NCBI GenBank assembly: GCA_016745075.1
Contig: JADGDD010000009.1
Coordinates: 1-64,000 of the forward strand
Length of the DNA: 64,000 nucleotides
Source: Planctomycetota bacterium
Lineage (GTDB): Bacteria > Planctomycetota > UBA11346
Direction: 5' to 3'
The translations under genes were made by a program, and so were the position numbers. Below the pieces are notes generated by a model, which was not told the origin of the DNA, made no database searches, and saw nothing but the letters and a program-made list of their open reading frames with translations. This document shows positions 27,024 through 36,900 of the stretch, piece after piece; the first letter of the stretch is position 1; every line of letters begins with the position of its first letter.

Positions 27024-27935
27024 CTAAGGATAGTGTAAGGCTTCAAGCCACTGTCCACCATCAACGCCTATACGCTCAAAAATATCGTCAACTTCTTGAC
27101 CCAAGGATTTCTTACCCGACCTGAGCAAACGAGCACTATAATCAAGCAATCGTAAATAATCATTTTCCTCAAGCGCCCCTGGCTCCTTATATGCCCAATC
27201 ACCCCGTGCCATTTGCCAATAAACCCCACATCCAACAATCGGCACCACCCAAACCCCGCCTCTTCGACCCATTTTTTTAAGAGAAGATCCTGCGCCATAC
27301 AGATTATCATCATTGAACACATTCATGCGTCTGAGTCGCACCGCTAAACCAACACATTCGCCTTGTTCTGGAAGATCGCAGAGACCCGAACGAAATGGAT
27401 TTAAATCAACATACACCATACATGCCAATATAGCGCCCTGATCCGGTAACGGCACAGAAAAAAAACGATCATCCCATAAATGACCAGATGCGCCATCTGC
27501 CTTATTTATACGCCGCGCAAGCTTCTGCTTCACCAAACGCATAAACCAACTCATACTACATAAACGAGAGCGTCTTTCCCTGACCCATCCCTCATCCTGA
27601 GCAAGTCTTTCCTTTTGCACCTCATCAATACCCATCACCGCAACACCAAAACAATCTCTTGGCGGAACCAAATCCAACCATCGGTCCACCACATCCTTAG
27701 CAGACCACTCAGCCGCCTGATCTGGCCGTATACGCACAACAACATGAATGTGATTCGCCATTACCGCGTACGTTAAAACATCTACTGCCATCTTACCGGA
27801 ATGATAACGTAAACTTCCCTCTACCCACAACTTACGCTCACCATCCAAACAACGCAGCCGACGAACACAGCGGCTCACCAAATGATAACAACCGGGCGCA
27901 TCTTCCCTCACCAACCGAGACCTCGCAACAACCAT
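27024..27935 (-). CDS. RAYT-like Y1 (IS200-type HUH) transposase, single copy
   Basis: A 303-aa protein of the REP-associated tyrosine transposase branch. The HUH motif is NHIHVVV (H62, H64) and the C-terminal RAYT block is YVDLNPFRSG, preceded by GHLWDDRFFS. Such proteins nick single-stranded DNA; RAYTs are often domesticated and linked to REP palindromes. No terminal inverted repeats or REP pairs flank it. The ATG directly follows GGAGG with no spacer, which is unusual and makes the start uncertain. It lies immediately upstream of the M24 peptidase gene on the same strand. Confidence 0.82.
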   Translation of the reverse strand: MVVARSRLVREDAPGCYHLVSRCVRRLRCLDGERKLWVEGSLRYHSGKMAVDVLTYAVMANHIHVVVRIRPDQAAEWSAKDVVDRWLDLVPPRDCFGVAVMGIDEVQKERLAQDEGWVRERRSRLCSMSWFMRLVKQKLARRINKADGASGHLWDDRFFSVPLPDQGAILACMVYVDLNPFRSGLCDLPEQGECVGLAVRLRRMNVFNDDNLYGAGSSLKKMGRRGGVWVVPIVGCGVYWQMARGDWAYKEPGALEENDYLRLLDYSARLLRSGKKSLGQEVDDIFERIGVDGGQWLEALHYP

Positions 27936-28058
27936 CCTCCAACACTAATCGGCATTCATAAAATGTCCACATATATTATTATGTCTAATATTTAACGTGC
28001 ACAAATGCATCTTTTCACAACATGGCGTGCTCTACTTTGGATAGGAAAGGGGTTAAGG

Positions 28059-29384
28059 ATGAGTGATCCGTTTAAGGCGTATGATATTCGGGGTGTATAC
28101 CCAGAACAACTAGATGAAAAACTTGCATACCACATTGGCAATGCCACTGCGCAGGTGTTAGATTTATGCGGCAAGCGATATGCTGTAGCCCGTGACATGC
28201 GAGTGAGTGGGCCAATGTTAAAAGAGGCTTTTGTGCGTGGTTTGCTTGATGCTGGAGTACATGTTGTTGATGTTGGGATGGTGTCTACACCGTGTTTGAC
28301 TTTTAGTATGCATGAGTTGGAAACTGAGGGCGGATCGATGGTTACAGCAAGCCATAACCCTTCTCAATATGGTGGTGTTAAAATTACTGGACCTGGCTTT
28401 AAGCCTGTTGGTGCGGGTACCGGGATGGAAGAAATTGAAGAGATTGCACGAGCAGGGAAAGTTGTCACTGCTGATGGCGGGTCTCTTACTGAAGCAGTGA
28501 CACTCGATGCTTATGCTGAGTTTATTGCGAAGTATATTGACCTCAAACGACCACTGAAAATTGTTGTTGATGGAGCCAATGGCATTGCTGGTACTTTATT
28601 CCAACATTTGGTGCCGAAGCTTCCTGGCATTACTATTGTTCCTATGTATTTTGATCCTGATGGCCGTTTTCCAAATCATGACGCAAACCCGTTAAAGACA
28701 GAGAACCTTTCTGATTTGCGTCAACGCGTTATTGCTGAAGGTGCTGACTTTGGTGCTGCCTTTGATGGTGATGGCGATCGCTGTGCGCTTGTTGATGAAA
28801 AAGGTGAGATTATTCCTTGTGATTTGACCAGTGCTTTGCTTGCTAAGTATTTCTTGGCTAACGAACCGGCTGCTACGATTGCTTACGATTTACGTTCATC
28901 CAAAGTTGTTGCTGAACTCGTTGAAGAGTGGGGCGGCTCATCAGTTGAAACACGTGTTGGCCATAGCTTTATTAAATCATGTATGAAAGAAAATGGGGCA
29001 ATTTTTGCTGGCGAATTATCTGGCCACTATTATTTCCGCGATTTCTTTGGTGCTGATTCTGGACTCTATGCATTTATTTTACTGTGTAATGTGATTAGCA
29101 CTGCTGACTCTGCTTCTGAATTAATTACACCAATGCAAAAATATGCGCATTCTGGCGAGATCAATTTCACTGTTACTGATCCTGCTACTGTTTTTGACCG
29201 TATTCGTGCTATCGAAGGTGCAGAAATTGCTGAGCTGGATGGAGTAACCGCCCGCTGTGGTGCATGGTGGGCAAATGTTCGCGCCTCTAATACGGAACCT
29301 GTTGTTCGTTTAAATATGGAAGCAGATACCTCTGAATTACTTGAACAACAACTTGCATTTATGACTGACTTAATCACTGGATAA
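28059..29384 (+). CDS. Phosphomannomutase/phosphoglucomutase
   Basis: A 441-aa alpha-D-phosphohexomutase. Start MSDPFKAYDIRGVYPEQLD, phosphoserine loop VTASHNPSQYGGVK, metal loop FDGDGDR, sugar loop GELSGHYYF, and phosphate loop RASNTEP are all present. It isomerises mannose or glucose 1- and 6-phosphates for surface-sugar synthesis. ATG 28059 follows AAAGGGGTTAAGG. tyrS starts 4 bases after the stop, so they are probably cotranscribed. Confidence 0.93.
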   Translation: MSDPFKAYDIRGVYPEQLDEKLAYHIGNATAQVLDLCGKRYAVARDMRVSGPMLKEAFVRGLLDAGVHVVDVGMVSTPCLTFSMHELETEGGSMVTASHNPSQYGGVKITGPGFKPVGAGTGMEEIEEIARAGKVVTADGGSLTEAVTLDAYAEFIAKYIDLKRPLKIVVDGANGIAGTLFQHLVPKLPGITIVPMYFDPDGRFPNHDANPLKTENLSDLRQRVIAEGADFGAAFDGDGDRCALVDEKGEIIPCDLTSALLAKYFLANEPAATIAYDLRSSKVVAELVEEWGGSSVETRVGHSFIKSCMKENGAIFAGELSGHYYFRDFFGADSGLYAFILLCNVISTADSASELITPMQKYAHSGEINFTVTDPATVFDRIRAIEGAEIAELDGVTARCGAWWANVRASNTEPVVRLNMEADTSELLEQQLAFMTDLITG

Positions 29385-29388
29385 TATA

Positions 29389-30624
29389 ATGACCCTGTAC
29401 GATACCTTACTGGAACGAGATTTAGTTGCGCAATGCACTGATGATTCTATTCGCGAACGCCTGTCTGAATCGCTGAGCTGTTATATTGGTTTTGATCCAA
29501 CTGCCGATAGTCTGCACATTGGATCACTTGTTCCAGTGATGGGGTTATATCACCTCCAACAAGCTGGCCATAGACCGCTTGTGCTTGTTGGCGGCGGTAC
29601 GGCCCTAATCGGTGATCCGTCTGGAAAAACTGAAGCAAGACAAATGCTTACGCGTGAACAAATTGACATCAATGCTCAAGCGATCGGCAACCAATTGCGT
29701 CCTTTTCTTGATTTTGATAATGAGAAAAATGGTGCGCTGTTATTGAATAATGCTGACTGGCTTTGTGAAATGTCATGGGTTGATATTTTACGTGAAGCTG
29801 GACCACATTTTAGTGTTAATCGCATGTTGACGATGGATAGCGTAAAAGGTCGTATGGATAGCGGTGGCATTACTTTCCTTGAATTTAACTATATGGTTAT
29901 GCAGGCTTGGGACTTTTACTATCTGAATAAAACACATGGCTGTACCTTACAAATGGGCGGACAAGACCAGTGGGGCAATATTGTGATGGGTATGGAATTA
30001 ACTCGTCGCAAGTCTGGCGCCCACGTTGCTGGTCTTACTATGCCACTCGTCACCAAGGCCGATGGCGGTAAATTTGGTAAAAGTGAAAAAGGCAATATTT
30101 GGCTCGATCCACAACGCACACCCCACTTCGAATTTTACCAATTCTGGCGCAACGTTGCGGATGCTGATGTTATCCGCTTTTTGAAGTTCTTTACCACCCT
30201 ACCAATGTCTGATATTGATCGTCTGGCTACCCTCGAAGGGCAGGCTTTAAACGAGGCAAAAGAAGTGCTCGCGCATGAAGTCACCAAACTGGTACGTGGA
30301 GAAGAGGCTGCACTTTCTGCGCAAGCAGATGCACGCAAAGCTTTTGGCGCAAAGAACGATGTGACTGGTGACAATATTCCACATGAAAACATAGCCGGAA
30401 GCGAACTTGAAGAAGGCCTTGGCCTACTGTCTCTCCTTGTGCGAGCTGGTCTTGCCAAGAGCAACGGTGAAGCCAGACGTTTGGTTCAAGGACGCGGTGT
30501 GCGTATTCATGATACTGTTGTTGATGACCCTTCTGCGCGTGTAACCAGTGCTGACATCAACGATTCTTTTGTCCTTATTCGTTGCGGCAAAAAACGTATG
30601 TACCGTTTCGATGTCCAAGCATAA
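29389..30624 (+). CDS. tyrS: Tyrosyl-tRNA synthetase
   Basis: A 411-aa class I synthetase. HIGH-type motif LHIGS (42-46), KMSKS-type motif KFGKS (about 227-231), tyrosine pocket blocks QMGGQDQWGNIVMG and TFLEFNYMVMQAWDF, and a C-terminal S4 domain (about 340-411, LLVRAGLAKSNGEARRLVQ). Complete. Same strand and close spacing with the mutase before it and tsaB after it. Confidence 0.96.
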   Translation: MTLYDTLLERDLVAQCTDDSIRERLSESLSCYIGFDPTADSLHIGSLVPVMGLYHLQQAGHRPLVLVGGGTALIGDPSGKTEARQMLTREQIDINAQAIGNQLRPFLDFDNEKNGALLLNNADWLCEMSWVDILREAGPHFSVNRMLTMDSVKGRMDSGGITFLEFNYMVMQAWDFYYLNKTHGCTLQMGGQDQWGNIVMGMELTRRKSGAHVAGLTMPLVTKADGGKFGKSEKGNIWLDPQRTPHFEFYQFWRNVADADVIRFLKFFTTLPMSDIDRLATLEGQALNEAKEVLAHEVTKLVRGEEAALSAQADARKAFGAKNDVTGDNIPHENIAGSELEEGLGLLSLLVRAGLAKSNGEARRLVQGRGVRIHDTVVDDPSARVTSADINDSFVLIRCGKKRMYRFDVQA

Positions 30625-30630
30625 GCACCC

Positions 30631-31293
30631 ATGAGCTATACTCTTGCGCTTGAATCCGTGAGCAACACTGGCAGCGTCGCCTGTGTTGCTGATGATGGTA
30701 CCGTCACCGAGTCTCTTCCAATTGCTCACCGAATGGTGCCAAAAGAATTGGTTTCAATAGTAGATCAATGCATACGAACCCACGGTAAACCTGCACGGAT
30801 TGCTGTGGCCGCTGGACCAGGCTCATTTACGGGCTTACGGATTAGTGTTATTGCTGCCCGTACTCTGGCTTGGATTGAAGACCTTCCTATCCATTGCGTA
30901 GAGAGCTTGGCCGCCCGTGCACTTCAAGAAGGTGATGGTTTGTGGTGGGTCTTAACGCCGTTAAAAAAAGATACGACCTTCCACGGTTTGTACCGAGTAA
31001 CTAATGGCACTGTAACACCTATTCAGGCTGTGCAGGCTTGCCTTGATGAGCAACAACCCTGCTTACACCCAGAAACGATATCTGCACACATCATTGGCCC
31101 TGCACTTACAGAGAAAGAGCATCTTGCCAAAGCGTGGCAACCATGTGTTTTACCCACTGGGAGCTCCGATACGCTGAATGCTGTTGCCGTTGCCAAAGCC
31201 TATCGATCTTTCCCTGCGGTGACTTGGGCAGAGGCGCTGCCCGCTTATCATCAAGCGAGTGCTCCCGAACTTCAGCGACAGCAGCAGAAATAG
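30631..31293 (+). CDS. tsaB: tRNA t6A37 modification protein TsaB
   Basis: A 220-aa ASKHA-fold protein. N-terminal TLALESVSNTGSVAC and the family block AAGPGSFTGLRISVIAARTL identify TsaB, the scaffold of the TsaBDE complex that makes threonylcarbamoyladenosine in tRNA. tsaD and tsaE are not in the window. The C-terminal half is poorly conserved, as usual. Starts 6 bases after tyrS. Confidence 0.9.
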   Translation: MSYTLALESVSNTGSVACVADDGTVTESLPIAHRMVPKELVSIVDQCIRTHGKPARIAVAAGPGSFTGLRISVIAARTLAWIEDLPIHCVESLAARALQEGDGLWWVLTPLKKDTTFHGLYRVTNGTVTPIQAVQACLDEQQPCLHPETISAHIIGPALTEKEHLAKAWQPCVLPTGSSDTLNAVAVAKAYRSFPAVTWAEALPAYHQASAPELQRQQQK

Positions 31294-31331
31294 ATACACC
31301 AATAAACTTCTCTTGAAAGATTTTTTATCGG

Positions 31332-31348
31332 ACCTCTAATTAAGAGGT
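31332..31348 (+). promoter_or_regulatory. Hairpin covering the alr ribosome site
   Basis: ACCTCT-AATTA-AGAGGT is a perfect 6-bp stem whose right arm holds AGAGG, the only ribosome-site-like sequence before alr, and the ATG at 31349 follows immediately. The hairpin could limit alr translation. The unusually short spacing (1 base) between AGAGG and ATG is odd. Confidence 0.4.
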
Positions 31349-32470
31349 ATGCAACGTAATCACCTCGACATTCACCCTGGCGCCCTTCGACATAATGTAC
31401 AACGTATTCAGGCATGGGCTGGCAATCGAAAAATCATTGCCGTTGTCAAAGCCGATGCCTATGGCATGGGACTAGAACAATGTGCACCTATTCTTTATGA
31501 GAGTGGCGTTGATCTCCTTGCCGTTGCCGATATCACCGAGGCCCAACGTCTGCACACCATATTACCACAAGCTGCAATACTGATACTCGGCTGCCCACTA
31601 CCCGAGGAACGGGCTGAGGTTGTACGAATAGGCGCACATGTAGCCGTTTCTTCTAAGGCTGAAATCAAAGCTTTTGCTGCTTGTGGATCAACAGACCAAC
31701 CTGTTCCCCTCCACTTATGGATTGATACAGGTATGGGTCGAATGGGCTGCTTACCCGAAGAAGCTGCTGGGCTCGCTCAACGTATTCAGCAATACACTAC
31801 GATTCGTCTTGCAGGTATTGCCACACATTATCCTGATGCTGAGAACCATATTTTTTGTGAGATGCAAGAGCGAAAATTCAATGCTTGTTTACAGGCCATA
31901 GCTGCTCCACCTGAAAACATGTATATACATGCCGCTAATTCTCAGGCCTTACACAGTAGACCGGCACAAAACTGTAATGCTGTTCGCGTAGGCCTGCTGC
32001 TCACTGGTACTGCTCATGATAGCACCCACGCCAGTGAACTTGAACTCGCTATTTGCTGGCGCTCTACATTGTCATTGATTAAACATTTACCAAACGGCCA
32101 TAATATTTCGTACCGTTGTACGCATTCCCTCAGCAAAGCCTGTACTATTGGCATTATTCCTATTGGTTATGCGGATGGTTACCCAACAGCATTATCTGAC
32201 AGAGCCTCGGTTCTTATTCGCGGAACACGTTGCCCTATACTTGGGGAAATCACTATGGATTATATTATCGTAGATATTTCATCATTACCCGATGCGAATG
32301 TTGGCGACAGCGTCGTACTAATTGGCCAACAAGACTTTCAGCATAGTTCTCAACAAAATATGGCAAACAAATCAGATTGCATTCGCGTTGAAGACCTTGC
32401 CAAGCTTGCGCACTGCATGCCATATGAGATTCTCTGCGGACTCCATAAACGCTACCGTCAATCGCAATAA
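31349..32470 (+). CDS. alr: Alanine racemase
   Basis: A 373-aa fold-type III PLP enzyme. AVVKADAYGMG holds the PLP lysine K34; the second catalytic residue Y255 lies in HNISYRCTHSL. IDTGMGRMG, THYPDAENH and IGYADGYP complete the family signature. It supplies D-alanine for peptidoglycan. The C-terminus carries a short insertion (QHSSQQNMANKSDC) before the last conserved helix. Convergent with the NtrC-type gene, 7 bases apart. Confidence 0.94.
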   Translation: MQRNHLDIHPGALRHNVQRIQAWAGNRKIIAVVKADAYGMGLEQCAPILYESGVDLLAVADITEAQRLHTILPQAAILILGCPLPEERAEVVRIGAHVAVSSKAEIKAFAACGSTDQPVPLHLWIDTGMGRMGCLPEEAAGLAQRIQQYTTIRLAGIATHYPDAENHIFCEMQERKFNACLQAIAAPPENMYIHAANSQALHSRPAQNCNAVRVGLLLTGTAHDSTHASELELAICWRSTLSLIKHLPNGHNISYRCTHSLSKACTIGIIPIGYADGYPTALSDRASVLIRGTRCPILGEITMDYIIVDISSLPDANVGDSVVLIGQQDFQHSSQQNMANKSDCIRVEDLAKLAHCMPYEILCGLHKRYRQSQ

Positions 32471-32477
32471 AAAACAT

Positions 32478-33845
32478 TTATTCAGAAGCAACTGCAACTT
32501 TATTATGTAAAGTACGCACACTAATACCAAGTACTTTTGCTGCCTCGGTTTTATTGTCATCACAATTTCGTAATACTGCCTGTATATGTTTGTGCTCAAT
32601 TTCAGCTAAAGAGCACAACAACCTTTCATTATCTGAGGTTTCCGCCTGCATCTGTAATTCACTTGCTCGTTTTAATTCTGGTAAACAACGACGAACAACA
32701 GCTTCGTCTATTTGTTCATTACCTGCAAGCACCACCAAACGCTCAACAATATTTACCAGCTCACGAACGTTACCAGGCCATGAATAAGATGCTAAAACCT
32801 TTTCTGCACTTTTTGTTAATTTTGCTGTGCAACCCATTTCTTTGGAGAAAAATTTAAGATAATGTTTAATCAACACGAGCACATCACCTTCACGTTCACG
32901 CAACGGTGGTAACTCTACTGGAATAACATTTAATCGATAATAAAGATCTTCACGAAAACGGCTTTCTGCCACTTCATCCAGTAAAGTCCTATTGGTTGTC
33001 GCAACTAAACGTACGTCTACAGAAATAGTTTTACTTCCGCCGACACGCTCAAATTCACGTTCTTCTAATACGCGTAATAATTTAGCCTGAAGCTCTGGAG
33101 ATATTTCGCTAATTTCATCAAGCAATAAGGTGCCGCCATTGGCTAATTCAAATCGACCGATACGCTGCTCATCTGCGCCAGTAAAGCTACCTTTTTCATG
33201 CCCAAATAATTCACTGGCAAGTAACGTTTCTGTGAGCGCCGCACAATTTACTTTAATAAATGGCGCATGAGCTCTATCACTTGAATCGTGCAAAGCACGA
33301 GCAACTAATTCTTTACCAGTACCGCTTTCACCATACACTAAAACGGTTGCTGTTGAACGAGCGGCACGTTCTATTACTGAGAACACTTCTTTCATCGCAT
33401 CCGTTGAGCCAAGAAATTCTCGAGCTTGATGACGGTCTCGAACTTCTTCCCGTAGAACGCTTACTTCTCGAACCAACTGTTGACGCTCTTCCAAACGTAA
33501 CAATAGACCTTCAACCTGTTCTATACCAAATGGTTTCATCAGGTAGTCATAAGCACCTTGGCGCATGCTTTCAATGGATGACTCGACTGAGGCGTAGGCT
33601 GTCATCATCACAACCGGCATTTCTGGCCATTTCTCTCGAGCTTTAGCCAGCAACTTCATGCCACCCATTCCTGGCATACGAATATCTGTGAGCAACAAGT
33701 CAGCTGGCCGCTCTTCGAGAGCACGTAGAGCATGCACACCATCTTTGACCACACGGACATCTTTATCCATACGAGTCAGGATTTCTTCTAAGAGATCTCT
33801 ATTCAGAAATTCGTCATCTGCTACAACTACTGACTCGATAGCCAC
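32478..33845 (-). CDS. NtrC-family sigma-54 response regulator
   Basis: About 455 aa. Receiver domain (1-120) with acidic pocket VVADDE, phospho-acceptor D in LLTDIRMPGMGG and K in LMKPFG; AAA+ domain with GESGTGKE, GHEKGSFTGA (sigma-54 loop, GAFTGA variant) and LLLDEISEISP; C-terminal Fis-type HTH EAAKVLGISVRTLHNKV. It should activate sigma-54 promoters when phosphorylated. Start GTG 33845 is preferred as AAGGAG lies 6 bases upstream; ATG 33860 or 33887 are alternatives. No histidine kinase is adjacent. It lies directly downstream of a giant prepilin gene, so a PilR-like role is possible but unproven. Confidence 0.92.
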   Translation of the reverse strand: MAIESVVVADDEFLNRDLLEEILTRMDKDVRVVKDGVHALRALEERPADLLLTDIRMPGMGGMKLLAKAREKWPEMPVVMMTAYASVESSIESMRQGAYDYLMKPFGIEQVEGLLLRLEERQQLVREVSVLREEVRDRHQAREFLGSTDAMKEVFSVIERAARSTATVLVYGESGTGKELVARALHDSSDRAHAPFIKVNCAALTETLLASELFGHEKGSFTGADEQRIGRFELANGGTLLLDEISEISPELQAKLLRVLEEREFERVGGSKTISVDVRLVATTNRTLLDEVAESRFREDLYYRLNVIPVELPPLREREGDVLVLIKHYLKFFSKEMGCTAKLTKSAEKVLASYSWPGNVRELVNIVERLVVLAGNEQIDEAVVRRCLPELKRASELQMQAETSDNERLLCSLAEIEHKHIQAVLRNCDDNKTEAAKVLGISVRTLHNKVAVASE

Positions 33846-33869
33846 ATTCTGCTCCTTCATCGCTCTGGC

Positions 33870-33883
33870 TGTATATATATACA
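33870..33883. promoter_or_regulatory. Perfect AT palindrome before the NtrC-type gene
   Basis: TGTATATATATACA is a perfect 14-bp palindrome 25 bases upstream of the proposed GTG start of the NtrC-family gene. It could be an operator or contain a -10 element. No matching -35 was identified. Confidence 0.35.
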
Positions 33884-33892
33884 ACAAGCGTG

Positions 33893-33920
33893 ATGCTCCT
33901 TACCACAGGGAAAGGAGCAT
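33893..33920 (-). terminator. Hairpin between giant prepilin and NtrC-type genes
   Basis: ATGCTCCTT and AAGGAGCAT form a perfect 9-bp stem with a 10-base loop, 40 bases after the giant prepilin stop. On the minus strand it is followed by CACGC, not a T tract, so it is at best a weak or factor-assisted terminator or an mRNA-end stabiliser. Confidence 0.4.
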
Positions 33921-33959
33921 TTGCATTCAAACAATAAGAAGGAGCCTTTAAAGTGCCAA

Positions 33960-36900
33960 TTACTGGAAAGTATCCACTGTGTTCACGGTACGGATAACTT
34001 TGACCCCATACGGGGTGAAAGGTGGCTGTCCGGCCCGTATAAAGAGGTCTGTGTTAAATTGAAAATTCCTATCTGGTGCCGTATACGAGCTATAGCTAAT
34101 ATCGCACTTATTAAAACGAGCCTCATTAAGAACGACTAAACTACCATAGAGTGTCAATTCTGTATTATAAGCTCCCCACCGTTCATTTAAACGTACAATA
34201 TTATGGGCACCCTCGCTAGGATGCATCCGATTTTTATACGTTCCATGCCAAGTTGGGATATTATGAGTAATCAAAGAGGCGTTCACTCGTGTGTCCGCTT
34301 TCGTTGTATATGCTGACCAACGTTGATGATCAACATCAAGCCATGCAGCAGATAAGACGTTCACAAAGTCAGCAAAAAGAGCGACTGGGGTAATTTGCTC
34401 TTCTCCATCGGAATCATCATGTTTTTCCGTATTAAAGTTGCCATGTAAATACAATTGATTTGGTGTAACCCAAGTCATACCTCTCTTTCGTGCATACGTC
34501 CCAGACTCATAGTCTCTTCCGTGATCCATATCTTCAGCATAACGCAAACGGAAACCACTCAGAAAAGTATCATCTGGACCACTAGGATTCTTCCATGCGT
34601 CATCAGGAATACCCATATCTTCAGAATCATCCTTGTCTCCGAGAAGCAGGCCTAACGGTGCAATACCATTATATAAAGTATGACCATCAATCAAACCGAG
34701 ACCAAACCCATAATTCACAGACCTCATATCAGATTGCCGCAAGTTAATCCGCTCATGATGCCAACGTGGCAACCGAGGCTCATAAGCATTACTCCGTCGC
34801 GTTCTGCTCATGTAGACCATACCACTAAAAATATCTTTCATTTTACCTGTATTCGCACTGCCTGGAATAACATCTTGAATATCTGCGGTTTTAATGAAGT
34901 CCATCAGCATATCTACATTGACGGTCAACAAAGAGCTCTTTATACTTTTAGATCGATTCTCATTTGCCCAATATGAATTAAAGTGCCGATTGCCCGGTTC
35001 ATATTGACCAGCAGCAGTGCCATTTGTATAATAACTTTTAATAAATTCACTCTTACGACGAAACATAACCCCTCGGTCCCATGCAATCATATATTCTTCA
35101 GCGTTATAACGACCTTCTTCCGGTTCTACATTTCCTCTACGAGTACTCCCTTCTACTACCGCCAATCCCGCTGATACCCGATCTCTATAATCATCAAGAC
35201 CATGCCTGAAAAAAGCGGTTGTAATATCATATTCTCCAAACTGCACAACATATTCACTTTCCAAGTAACGAGCATATTGTTCTCCATACAAAGTATACTG
35301 ATTGGTATCAACATAGCGCAAACGCATACCATCTGCTAACAACCAAGATATTTGGTGGCAAGTAGGGTATGTTCCCTTTTCTTCAGTGGTTAAAGAACAA
35401 CCCAATGGCGGAACTTTCAGTTCACATAAATTAATAATATTTAAAAAACGCTGATTTCTATCTTCAACACTTTCAGTTCCATTTACTGCCGGAGATTGCA
35501 AGCCGTATGGATAAAGAGGAGCGGTGACCGTTTCATAGACAATTTGTCCCTCATCATTACGTGTCCATTTTAGATAATTGTAGGTAGCATCATAGTAGTA
35601 CGAGGCATTAGGTAGATCTTTCCAATAGTCATACCCCAAACGACTCGTTAACCACACTGGGTGAATATTAAAATCGTAATTGTAGGTAAACGCCGGTTCA
35701 TAGCGATACGTATTACGAACTTGTTTGATTTTTATAACTGGCTTGACTCCTTGCTTGAACTCAAATTCACCAAGAGATTTCCATTTGGTTTGGTTTGGGG
35801 CATAGTCCAACCCGGTACTAAACAAGGTTTCTACTCCAAGACCATCGGCTCCTGTTCCAATAATTTGGTATTGTGGCCATTTTTCATCTTGGTCTCCTGC
35901 ATATCGACGTGTCACTTGATATTCACCTTCACCACTCCCTTCATTAGCAACAGCATTCACGCCACTAAAACCAAAGGTTCCTGTTTTTGCTTCTAAAACC
36001 CATGTTCCATCATAAGGCAATTCCACTGGGCAATTCCATGCTGCTTCTGCTGAATAATCTTTACTAATGTGTAACTTCTCCAACCATGCTGGTTTAAAAC
36101 AGTTTTCTAACAAACTACCACTATAACGGATAGAATTTGACTGCGCCCAACTATAGTATTCACTCATCTCTGAAATGTCATCATACCAATCACCACTTAG
36201 CTCTTGAAACATACTTGGGTCTTCTGGGTACTCGCTAATGTTAACACCATCATCAATCATGAGTATTCCAGAATCATCCATGGTAATAACATATTGCCGT
36301 GGTTTGGTAATTGGTCTTCCATCTACACTACCTGGTTTTTTAATTTTTCGTTCTCGAATAATCAGTCCTCGTTCTTCTGGGTAGTCTCCTTCTGGTTGAC
36401 CATTCGTTGCAATATCCAAATAAAATCCAGGGACTTCATTTGGGCTAAAACTATTATTTTTCGTTACTTGCCGCCCCGTATCATCAAAGCCTGTAAGTTG
36501 TTGTACTTGGCCAGGATAACCATTAAAACGCTCCACTTGAGCAACACTCGTATCTGATGCGGAAAAATCTTTATTATCAACAGGCCATAGTTCAAAACCA
36601 TAAGGGTCGTAGACATCTTTTAAGTCCCATCCAGCATCGGCTCTACCATTCACAGTGTAAACAGTTGCATCTCCACTATCATAGACTCCGTCACTATCAA
36701 CATCACGGCTTCGTTGATAATACATTTTTAAACCTTCAGCTGTAACTGGATACAGAGTCGGCATACTGGTCCCATCAATAATCCCATCAGATCCAAATAC
36801 ATTAGTAGATCCGGTCTCGTCTATGACATCGACTCCCATTTGAAGATGCGCATAAGGTCTCCAATAATAATTTCTATCGTAGAATACCCAATCATAGCTT

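Noticed and set aside
27024..27935. Complete insertion sequence around the RAYT-like gene
   Set aside because: No inverted or direct repeats at the edges, and the 3' end is only 2 bases from a neighbouring gene.
33893..33920. Strong rho-independent terminator after prepilin A
   Set aside because: Stem is good but there is no T tract on the minus strand; kept only as a weak hairpin call.
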